64,000 nucleotides of DNA from the NCBI GenBank assembly GCA_021234155.1, contig JAJEKV010000011.1, positions 7,737,132 through 7,801,131 on the forward strand, in the 5' to 3' direction. Below the pieces are notes generated by a model. That model was not told the origin of the DNA. It did not search any database and worked only from the letters and a program-made list of their open reading frames with translations. This DNA is from Isoetes taiwanensis (taxonomy: Eukaryota; Streptophyta; Lycopodiopsida; Isoetales; Isoetaceae). This document shows positions 55,401 through 64,000 of this stretch, piece by piece. The position numbers and the translations under genes were made by a program. The first letter of the stretch is position 1. The number at the start of each line of letters is the position of its first letter.

Positions 55401-56949
55401 GTTTACAGTGGAAAATGTGAATAGGAGCCATCTGGAAGCCGTTGGATGCCAAGAATCTTGTTTGGCCAAGCCATTTTGTCACAACAATTAACTCTGTTTA
55501 GAGCTTATGGTCGGAATGAGAAAGAGTCGGTGGTGGGCAGATCCTGGTGAGATGCACTCAAAATACCAGATTTGATGAGCCCAAAATATCAAATGAAAAT
55601 GTTCGAGCTGGACTGGCAGAAGAGGATCTGAATACATGGTTTCTGAGCTTAATAGGTTCCACAAGCCGGTGGGCAAGAAAAATTGCGCAGCCGTTGGGCC
55701 TCTTTGCTGGGAAGAAAATTTGTGGAGAGCCGTTGGGCCTCTACATCAAGATCTCAATTGGGCGTAAGATCTTGGCCGTGAGGAAGAGCAAGAACATGGC
55801 AGAAGAACCATTTGCAGCTGTAGTGGTCGATTTTGGGGCCCTGCTATTTATTGAAGGCCCAAAGGTGTTGATGATGCTACTAATAGTCGGATGCAGTGGA
55901 AAAGTGGAAGCAATAGACAGATGTGAACAGCGCTTTACCAGGTAAAGCACAGGAAAGATGGATGTTGGCGGACCACAGCAATGTTCGGTTCGCAAATTCG
56001 ATGCAGGAAACTGATAATCCCGGAATAGTGGGTGCTACTGACTCTCTTAAAAATTTGAACATGCACTCTTCTGCAGCAACAGACCTGCAGGTACAATGGA
56101 AGATGTTGATTCGTTGCTCTACTGATGATGAAGGTGGTTCTCTTCAAAATATGGCTAATGCCTCTGATATGTTTCTGAATTGTTTGATGAAGCAAGGGCA
56201 TGCAACCTCCGATGCTGTGGCTTTGCTCTTGAGGAAAAGCCTTATGTATCAATGAAAGGGCAAGAATAGCCCTGATCTCGGTTTGAAATACAGGCCTGTG
56301 TACTTAAGCTGGCGTGAAGAACAGAGCTTTGTGTCCATGAAAAAATTATATTATGCCAAAAACGATTTTGCCTGTGCAAAATAATATCACAGGGAGAAAA
56401 AAACGGAGAATAACTCGATGAAGAACAAATACCTTGGCAAGTGATGCAGGTCTGGAACCAAAAAGAAAGGGGCTTCTATAGACTTTGAGCAGAACAGAGC
56501 CCAAGCCCACAAATAATGCTGCGAAAATATATGGAAGAGCCATGGGGCTTCATCCTGTGGATCTTACTTGCCAGAGCAAGGTGTACCGCCTGTGGCAAGC
56601 CTGTTGCAGAAAAAAATGTTGCTTCTTGGCTTGAATGTATAGACAGAGAACACAAGATAGCAAAAGTAGTGTCGATGAGGAACCCAAAGGAATGGAACAA
56701 ATATATCGCCTTGCTTGAATGATGATAGAGAGTATGGACATTAAAAATAAGGTCGATAATGAACCCAAATGTGGCAAATAAGAATCTTATTTCGCCCCTG
56801 TTTAAAATATGGGCAAATAGATATCAGAGATGAGGATTGAAGAAAAGATCGATGTAGAACCAAATTTTTTCTTGAAAACTTTTGGAGATGCTTGAAAACA
56901 AAACAAAAGGATGATCATGAGCGAAAGAGACCCCGGCATGAGGCGCCAG

Positions 56950-57327
56950 TGTTGATATTTGGGGTTCTTGGCATCACCTTGCAGCAGCAGTCCATGACTG
57001 CCGGATGCCACAAGGCTGCCACAAATGCTCATAGATCAACAAAAGAAGGTGGGAAGAAACTCCAAGAACAAGAACAAGAGAAAGAATGAACAAAACAGAA
57101 TCATATTGATGCTCCAAAAGGAGGTGCTCCAAAACGTGAACAAAAACCTAATTAATGAGAGGAAATGCTCTCTCTAAATAGTAGGGCAAAACCCTAACCC
57201 TAACCCTAACTGACATCTCACCTACCACAAATCTAGGCTAAATCTGGGCCATAGATTGTGGGGTCCAATATGACAAATACATGTGGCCTATGCCACTCAT
57301 ACATATGTTTAGCCCAAAGGGCTAACA
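56950..57327 (-). repeat. LTR (5' LTR in element orientation)
   Basis: 378 bp, the near-identical partner of 53072-53455, adjoining the primer-binding site with one base between. Confidence 0.9.
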
Positions 57328-57711
57328 CAGGAGAAGGTAGGGACTTATGTTGGTGCAGGCTTCTTTGGTGGCTGCAAACGTTTGCCTCAACTTTGTGGTA
57401 GCAGGCATATGAAGCTTATCTTAGACTTTATTCTATTTTCAGATTGCTGCCTATTTCAGGCTCTCTTCTAATCTGGGGTCAATGCAATATTAGTTCCTTC
57501 TGCAATGGTTGTCAAGGGCCCTAAAGAATAGGGCCAACTAAGCGTTTGACCCCATCTCTGAGTGACGTGTACGGCTGCACTGCTCCTAGAGGGAATATCC
57601 GAGGGAATATTCTTGCATCCTCCGGCTGGGAATACACTAGAGCATCCATCAACAATAAGGACCATAACATATGACTGTAAACATCTCAAATTAAAGACCA
57701 TAACTTATTAC

Positions 57712-57796
57712 CTTGTGCAAACTTCGAATTTGTTGGAATAATTCCAGTCCATGTGCAAGGGCCTCGCTTTCCAACTGTTTCAAATGCCTCATTTGC
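57712..57796 (-). CDS. Orphan coding exon, unidentified gene
   Basis: 85 bp between an acceptor (TGTCAG at 57,797-57,802) and a donor (GTAATA at 57,711-57,706). It encodes 28 residues (QMRHLKQLESEALAHGLELF, then QQIRSLHK), a helical sequence with no stop. The exon sits 3' of HUH copy 3 on the same strand. The protein is not recognised, and flanking exons were not found with confidence. Confidence 0.45.
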
Positions 57797-57928
57797 CTGA
57801 CATGAAGTTTGATGGCAATTGAACATATACATCACATGCTAACAAGAACAATTGAACATATACATCACATGCTAACAAGAACCTGCAACTGTATTCAATC
57901 CAATCCAATAAGTAAATAAAACTTGTGA

Positions 57929-58006
57929 CCTTCTGCAAGCTTCAAATTTGTTGGAATAATTGGAGTCCATGTGGAAGGACTTAGCTTCTCAGCTGTTTCA
58001 AATGGC
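57929..58006 (-). pseudogene. Degenerate duplicate of the 57,712 exon
   Basis: A roughly 215-bp segment is tandemly duplicated. The second copy of the exon aligns as HLKQLRS*VLPHGLQLFQQI* with two stops and a lost donor (GTCACA). The intervening intronic text (CATCACATG.TAACAAGAAC) is duplicated too. Confidence 0.5.
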
Positions 58007-58089
58007 TGGTTGAAGTTTGGTGGCAACTACACATACGCATCACATGGTAACAAGAACCTGCAGTTGCATCCAATTTATGGCAAGGAATA

Positions 58090-58600
58090 ATGACATGCAA
58101 TTGCCCAAAACCACAGAGCCGCCTTCTGCTGCACTCAGGCCATGGGCAGGCTACATTTGAATCCAAATCTATGTAACACATGTTTCCATGCAATAACAAC
58201 TAGCAAACAAGCGCCTAGCATATTCACACTTAATTTACAGAATGTATGGCATGCAATGTAGCTTGTGGCTACCTGTAACATCTGCACATAAGGCTGATCC
58301 AATGACCAGGAACCTGGCTTCTGCTGCACTTGAGGCAGGGCTTTCCCACATTTGAATCCTTATGAACCCGTCTCCTTGCATCGCAAGCGAAGAAGAACTT
58401 GCAATTGCATGCAATCCATTCCAAGGAAGAATGGGTTAAACTCGGCCAGAAACACAGACATGCCTTCTGCTCCACGTAAGGCATGTGTTGGCGACATTGG
58501 AATCAAATTCTATGCAACACATATTTTCATGCAATGAGAAGCAGCAAGAACACAACAGCAAGTTGCCACTGCATTTCACACTAAAATTCTTCCATCTGCA
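58090..58600. repeat. Three diverged tandem repeats of about 150-190 bp
   Basis: Units centred near 58,130, 58,325 and 58,470 share CTTCTGCTGCAC, a GCATTTGAATCCAAAT-like box and ACACATRTTTYCATGCAAT. On the minus strand all three preserve a related frame (DSNV...C...CSRR), but no gene is recognised. Confidence 0.5.
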
Positions 58601-58869
58601 ACAGTGTCCCCCATCATATAATAACCTTGCCACATGAATTAACAACAACAAATTAAAGAGAAGGTAATAATATAGCCTGGCGTCTATAAACACAAATAAA
58701 ATGCAATTTTAGAAATTGAAATGGAACAGTAGGAAGCCAAAAAGAAGAGGAATCAGATCATGTCACATGTCCATCACCTTAACACGTGTTGCCTTATCAC
58801 GAAGCTGCATGTTGTGGCATGCAACCACCGCATCATAGCACCTAGATAACCTGCACAGCTAAAACAGAC

Positions 58870-58955
58870 TGGAGGATGGGGATTTGAAACCCCTCACGAA
58901 GCCGGTCCCTCTGTGGCCCACCACGGCCTAAAGCTTGGGGGGATGGGCTATTCCC
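58870..58955 (-). other. tRNA-like 3' module of HUH copy 3
   Basis: On the minus strand: GCATGGGAATAGCCCATCCC, a GGCC/GGCC stem, GACCGGCTTCGTGAG and the hairpin GGGGTTTCAAATCCCC, then CCAGTCTGTTT as in copy 2. 58,600-58,865 shows nothing else recognisable. Confidence 0.6.
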
Positions 58956-59109
58956 ATGCAAGCATGCTCAAACATTCATGCACAAAGCAGGCAAACAAAT
59001 TTTTTTTCCAAGTTTCCTATTTCCAATTCATTCTCTATTTCTATTTGGATGCAGATGCTCAAACACACTATGACATGCATGTAATGCAAGTGTCTAAACT
59101 ACTTATACC

Positions 59110-59557
59110 TCAAGTTCAGAGTGGCTGCATGCCTCCTCTGCAACCCATCGATCCTGCAAAGCTCCCGTATGAGGATTCCTCTTGCCAAGTTCATGTGGGC
59201 TCTAAGCACCTACCTTTCTTCTTCCACATGCACATGTTCATTCTCTGCACCAGCAACTATACGGTGTGGCAGCCCGTTTGCTACTAGATTTGCAACGGAG
59301 GGTAATTGAGCACGAGGAGGAGGTCCATATGGCACACCATTTGGAAGGACATGTGGCTGCCCAAGAAAGGAAGTTGGCAAAGCAGGGGGTCGTGAGAAAT
59401 CAAAGTGCACAGGAGGGTGAGGGCTTGGATGAGACAAAGGGCCAGTCACAACGCCATCATTGCTATTGTCACTTATCTCTACTACTTCAGGTGTTATAGC
59501 AGCATGACCATTAACCTCTACACTTGTAGCATGGACATTAGATTCTATGCCTGGCAT
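59110..59557 (-). pseudogene. Second protein of HUH copy 3, internally deleted
   Basis: Begins MPGIESNVHATSVEV near 59557 with an acidic segment (VVEISDNSND) and a Pro-rich segment, then SVANLVANGLPHR as in copy 1. About 45 codons corresponding to the first helical block are missing. After an in-frame TAG the second block is recognisable (LRAHMNLARGILIREL, RIDGLQRRHA). It confirms the protein's place in the family. Confidence 0.55.
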
Positions 59558-59694
59558 ACTTACATGATCACATGCATACTATGAACTACATTAAACTACC
59601 ACAATATATAGTGCTCAGATACACAACATTTGCAAAATAAAATAAGATAACGTCACATGCAAGAAAAAACAAACAACAGATCAACAACTCAACA

Positions 59695-60686
59695 CTAGCC
59701 CGCTGCCATGTTGTAATCAACCAGATTCAAGGAAATGAAGTCAGCTCCCATGCCCTCTCCCTCCATCTCAGGCACGTACTCCTCATCCTGCGCATCAACA
59801 AAGTGGGCGTCATCATTGCCCTCGCTACCTACATAATAACACTTCCTTGCCTTTGCAAGCCGCTCCACTGGCTGCATTCCAGCAGGAACACCAAACAGCA
59901 CGCATCTCAAATCACTAGGCATTGCATGCTTAGGATTGAGGGTCATCCTCCACGCTGCCTTCACTCTGTGCTCAGATATGAAGGCTGTATTCGTGGGCAA
60001 GATCCATTGACTAGATAGCACGAATTCCTCGTCCGCAGCATGCAATACACAGTGTAAATCAAACTAGCAGACACTTGCTTTTTAGCATGGTAATTGACAT
60101 AATGGGCAGCCCTGTGCAACACATTCTTGTCCACTGCACCATATCTCAGATAAAGATCTTTGCCTATCTCTATCTGCTTCTCACTGACATTACAGACATT
60201 GTGATGGACTTTCCCGTAGTCCTTGAGACGATAGCCCATGATTCCCTTGAAGCAATGAAGCTTCGTGTTCTTCAGGGCCTTACAGATCAATAACGCATCC
60301 GCTGGCTTTTGGACACCCCAACCAAAGTACTTCTTTATTGCGGTGTTAACTTGTCTTGGAGTCTTAATCAACATCCTGAAGACTGCCTGGCAATGCAGGT
60401 GGTCCAATTCTGAACCCCTTTCCAATGCCACTGCTCCAGCAACAATATCAGACTTACAAAAACCCACCAAACGATCAAACATATGCTTTGGGATATCTAT
60501 TCCTGCATATCCCAGAGTGACACTGACATCAAGCAAGCCGCTACCTTCCTCTACAACCTTCCCATCCTCGCTCGCCCTTGCACTACCCCTACCCTTCCCA
60601 CCAACGTCCATCAGCTCATCTATGCTGCCAGCATACAAATTCACACTAAGCCTACCTCTCCCCTTCCTAGCCTGCCTCTTCAGCAT
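59695..60686 (-). pseudogene. HUH Rep of copy 3, single frameshift
   Basis: ATG at 60686 (MLKRQARKGRGRLSVN) leads to GLLDVSVTLGYAG (motif I), ERGSELDHLHCQAVFRM (HUH) and GYRLKDYGKVHH (tyrosine/lysine motif). A small deletion shortens the region after MGKDLYLRYG relative to copy 1. One frame change near 60,035 (at CMLRT) moves the conserved C-terminal block SSQWILPTNTAFISEHRVK into another frame. It ends NMAAG with TAG at 59695. The core is otherwise well preserved. Confidence 0.75.
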
Positions 60687-61477
60687 ACATGTTGATCGAC
60701 AAGTAGCACCACCAAACCCAAGCTCTTACAAATACTCGCAGCACAGCTTCAAACAACAGACTCGAAAACCACTACGCTATGCCATACCTGGAACCGCCCT
60801 CAGCCTTTAACCCTGCGCCATGCTGACCACCTCGCCACACCTTCTACGTGCTGCAACCAAATCGCCATGTGGAATCAGCATCTGCACCAGCTCATCGCCT
60901 CCTCATGCATTCCAAAGGATCGGCCTTCCAAACCTTCGAACAGGCTCTCAGACTCGAACTCGATATTCCAGCATAAGATTTATATGTATTCATATACGAA
61001 TACATCCCCAAAACCACACTAAATCTTAGGGTACACGATACTCCAACTACATTTTGGAAACCTTATACCCTTATAAGCATTGAATCGAGGAATCTCTTTA
61101 GCATTGTGCCTATGCTCCATGAAGATCCAAGACAAGGATATTGCTTCTTCAATCTATGTGTATGTTTTACAGCCCCAATCTAGACCATAGTACACCTTCC
61201 ATGCACTGGCCTTGAAAATTTCAGTGACCCACCTCTTACTCCACTATCAATTTCTTTTTCCTTTTCCTTCTTTTCCTTAATATCCTTCTTTTTCTTAATA
61301 TCCAAAATTACCTATTACCAATACACAATCTTAGTGGCAGCAACTTAGTGGACGGTAACAAGGCTATCCTCTATGCCTTATGGTGCCGCCCATGGTTAAG
61401 AAAAGAATTAACTTGCTTTCTTCTAATTAGTAAATATCAAAATAATATTTGTCCTGGCCTTAATGGCAGAGCCACAC

Positions 61478-61984
61478 GGAAATTTTAATCGCCTTAAAAT
61501 TTGCCCTAATTCGACGAAATTTTATCAAACGAGATTTTCAGTTGAACTGTGGCGGCATTTTGGGGAGCACCACCTTCTACTATATTTCTGCACAGTCCCT
61601 GCTTCTTCATCTCTGTTTCATGCAAGCCAGGGTGCAAATGCCAAAAACAATCTTCACTCCAATCTTTGCTTCGGTTTTAGGGTATGCAACTTCAGCTACT
61701 CTACACAGACTCCGATCTGGCCATACTCCATAGGCATTGCTTACAGTGCATTTGTGACCTATACCAGAACCAGGGCTTCTTCTGGCTACCATAGACAGAT
61801 CCAGAGCTTCTTCTGCATTTGTGACCTATACCAGATCCAGAGCTTCTTCTGGCGGCCATAGACAGAGATTGTTTGGCTGCTCAAACTCTAAGTCTGGCTG
61901 CATCAGAGCTCAAGAAGAACGGGCTAAATGTTAAGGTAGATAAAATTTCGTCGGAGAATTTCACTCACTGTTGAAATTCCAAAG
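61478..61984. mobile_element. Possible short inverted-repeat element
   Basis: An exact 15-bp inverted pair (CGACGAAATTTTATC at 61512-61526 and its complement at 61939-61953) lies inside longer imperfect AAATTT-rich ends. Between them CATTTGTGACCTATACC and CCAGAGCTTCTTCTG are tandemly repeated. There is no transposase and no clear duplication. Confidence 0.4.
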
Positions 61985-62661
61985 GATTTTGAGCAGGCCT
62001 GACTGCACCACTCGCGGTTCCGCTCCTCGTGGCCCGCCAGGTCAGCTCAAAATTTCCTTCTGAAATTTCAAGGTGACTGAAATTTCTCCTTCCAAAATGC
62101 AAGTCTCCCATAGTAATATATTGGCTCAGCAGTGCTGAGGGAGATAATAGGATGGGCCTTAGACAAAACTGCCTCTTGCTCAGTGGCATGACGGCATATA
62201 TTCTAGATTTAATTACGTCCACGTTAACTTTGAACCTTGTGAAGGGAAGATGATAAAAAAAAAAAAATGACTGCTAAAGAAAAAGAAATAGCATTGGTTA
62301 TCACCAATAATGTACAAAGAATCAGCATTTATTCGAAATCCTCAATTTGCTATTTACATGCCCAACCCAAAGTCTGGCTCGCAGAAGTAAAACAATTTTA
62401 TATCTCCTGGTAGCATTTTTATGATTTCATTTTTTATCGAATGATGGAAAAACTATAACGTACAAAAGTCAGAAACAACAGTCTCCAAATGGAAGCTTGG
62501 GTTGAAGCACCGAACAAAAAGCATGAAAGCCTTCATCAAGAGTGCAACAAGCTCTAAGCATTCCTGTCAGCAGTACCTGCTTTCATCATCATTGTTTGTG
62601 TGTAAACTACCATGAGACAGCTCTCGTAACTGATTTACACTTACAAAAATTTAACCGAAAA
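61985..62661. other. No gene recognised
   Basis: 61,985-62,140 has AAATTTC-rich short inverted motifs. The rest is AT-rich, probably 3' flank of the MED11-like locus. 61,061-61,477 is likewise empty of recognisable genes. Confidence 0.35.
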
Positions 62662-63312
62662 CTAAACTAAATATTTGTGGCTATCTTTGCAGCTTGAACT
62701 TCCCTGCATATCCTTCAACTAGTCAACAACGCATTCCATCTTTCTTACAGTAATTTCAGCTCCCCTCCATGCTGCATAATCTCAATTTTCATATCGACAA
62801 TTTTTACACATTCCCTTGATATCCTCGTGCAACATTGTTTGAATGTCCTGAAATATGGCATAGTGAAGCTTCTAATCAAGTTTATCCTTGTATTTGTGCA
62901 GGAACATTAAGTACTCAAAAATACAGAACGAATACTTTCATTGACTGTATAAATTCACGACATTGAGAAGCAACTGCATCAGTACCAATCTCACCACACC
63001 TCTTGCTAATTCCAGTGCATGTACTATCCGCTGTAACCCAAAACCTTGCCAGTTTAACAGATTTCTGAGTTAAAACAGTTACTTTATAAATGTAACATGA
63101 TAGATCATCACAACATATAATCTGGCAACAATGTTTTTCTGCATAGAATTTGGTGCAATTACTTAATAGTAACTTGAAAACAACTCCATTGATAAAATCT
63201 AGATGATATCAATATAAAAAAATATGATTATATAGAGCTATACCTTCTCCACAAGGTAGAGACGCTGAAGTGAAACTGATTGTGTTCCTGTTTCTGTTCC
63301 TGTACCTGCCAT
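62662..63312 (-). pseudogene. MED11: Mediator subunit 11-like gene with in-frame stops
   Basis: Three exons join in phase 0: 63312-63244 (MAGTGTETGTQSVSLQRLYL, VEK), 63064-62936 and 62847-62662, with GT-AG introns. SLQRLYLVEK and CREFIQSMK/DIQTMLHEDIK match the start and core of plant MED11, a small helical subunit of the Mediator head (comparison from memory). In exon 3 the frame meets TGA (62782-62784) where relatives have Cys before DY, and TAG (62719-62721) where relatives have Gln before LKDM. The sequence on both sides still aligns (EITVRKMECVVD / LKDMQ). Introns rule out a processed copy. Either it is a decayed duplicate or it encodes a protein truncated to about 87 residues. Upstream sequence to the window edge (63,313-64,000) shows no exon. 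Confidence 0.55.
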
Positions 63313-64000
63313 CTCAAGACCTCCTATTAAGGACAGAGATGGCAACCTTATCAAAAATCATTAAAGGAACAGTTGACACATTAACATTAAAAATCTCAAT
63401 CCTCATCCACTACTTTAAAATATGATCAAATCCAACTTAACAGGTTAATGAAATAGCAGCAGGTTTTACAGGATTTGAAAAGATAGGGGTTACATTAGGT
63501 CGCTGAGATTAAACATCTTACAAACATCATTTTTTTTTTTTGTATACAAACTTTAGATCTGAGATGGCCACGTAAGAGCAATCGCTCCTGAAAATAGGAA
63601 GTGGTCTGAGCTCAAGAAAGAGACAAAACAGCAGGGAGATAGTGATGGCAATAAAAATGCGACTTAATATAAGAATCATCTTCTTGATATTCTTATCTCC
63701 TATTCTGTACTACATGGGTCTACGATGTGGCTTCTCATGTTATTCACAAGCCCAGTTCTTGGTAATAAATAGATTTGTTTTGACCCTAATTGGGTGACAT
63801 CAAAATGTCTAGTTTATCAATAGAAGGAGAAAAACACCTGGAGTGGAGGGAAATGAAGGAGTCAAAAGAGGAGAACAAATGTCCATGAAATGGAAAGCCT
63901 GACCTCAAAAAGAAAGAATAATAGCACTGAAGAACAAAATACAAAGCGGGAAAAAATGAAACGGAAACAGCATACCGAAACTAACGGGAAAACACAGCAC

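Larger units (their letters stand above)
53072..57327 (-). mobile_element. Non-autonomous LTR retrotransposon (LARD-like)
   Basis: Two LTRs (53072-53455 and 56950-57327) differ by one 6-bp CAAGAA unit and about eight substitutions. A 5-bp duplication CAGGA flanks the element (53067-53071 and 57328-57332). It points to the minus strand. The primer-binding site TGGCGCCTCATGCCGGGG is at 56931-56948 and the polypurine tract GGTGGGGGGGAG at 53456-53467. The 3.5-kb interior lacks gag, protease, RT or integrase motifs. It inserted into HUH copy 2. Confidence 0.92.
58865..61060 (-). mobile_element. HUH-endonuclease transposon (Replitron-like), copy 3
   Basis: On the minus strand: a 5' end shared with copy 1 (boxes CCAAAATGTAGTTGG, CGTGTA, AAGATTT and ATGTATTCGTAT at about 61,055-60,985), a 5' UTR donor (CCAG/GTATGG, about 60,790), rep (60686-59695), a second gene (59557-59110) and a tRNA-like 3' module (58,955-58,870). 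Both genes are damaged. Exact termini and a target duplication were not identified. Confidence 0.7.

Overview
The window looks like nuclear DNA of a land plant with a large, repeat-dominated genome. One complete gene is present: a five-exon GDSL esterase/lipase with a signal peptide and short GT-AG introns (28.05-29.44 kb, minus). There are also a few degenerate or partial genes: a Mediator subunit 11-like gene with in-frame stops (62.66-63.31 kb), an ABCC-transporter exon (34.4 kb), and orphan exons near 10.4-10.8 and 57.7 kb. Nearly everything else is transposable-element DNA. The lineage cannot be fixed from the sequence. A non-flowering plant such as a fern is my guess, with low confidence.

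Layout. 0-10.35 kb: GA microsatellite, then arrays of a 19-bp satellite alternating with two large foldback palindromes (centres near 5,147 and 7,890). 10.4-13.74 kb: two orphan coding exons, then an HUH-endonuclease transposon (copy 1, minus strand, Rep gene intact). 15.4-20.5 kb: a decayed LINE with a microsatellite tail, flanked by two copies of another repeat. 20.5-22.4 kb: a Ty3/gypsy pol relic holding a tRNA-derived SINE. 24.8-26.6 kb: a poly(A) LINE with a second retroposed sequence nested inside, both with target-site duplications. 28-29.4 kb: the GDSL gene. 30.8-32.2 kb: a palindromic MITE and a 930-bp hAT-type element with a perfect 8-bp duplication. 36.3 kb: a SINE. 40.2-43.85 kb (plus) and 43.85-48.6 kb (minus): two LINEs of different families meeting tail to tail. 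49.3-49.7 kb: a SINE sharing 3' sequence with the second LINE. 50-53 kb: HUH element copy 2, cut by an LTR retrotransposon derivative at 53.07-57.33 kb (5-bp duplication CAGGA). 57.7-58.6 kb: a duplicated exon and tandem repeats. 58.87-61.06 kb: HUH element copy 3. 62.66-63.31 kb: the MED11-like pseudogene.

The most interesting system is the family of HUH elements, present as three diverged copies plus one 3' relic. Each encodes (i) a Rep-type HUH nuclease with E-R-G...H-L-H-C-Q and G-Y-x-x-K-D motifs and no helicase, and (ii) a separate smaller downstream protein with an acidic/proline-rich N-terminus and a conserved helical C-terminus. Each copy ends with the same 3' module: a GCATG-G-(G)AATAGCCC box, variable stems, and a tRNA T-arm-like hairpin of the type GGGGTTCRAATCCCC. 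The Rep resembles the HUH transposons recently named Replitrons and CRESS-type Rep proteins more than Helitron RepHel. The two-gene layout and the tRNA-like 3' end may be undescribed. Protein identities rest on motif recognition without database searches.
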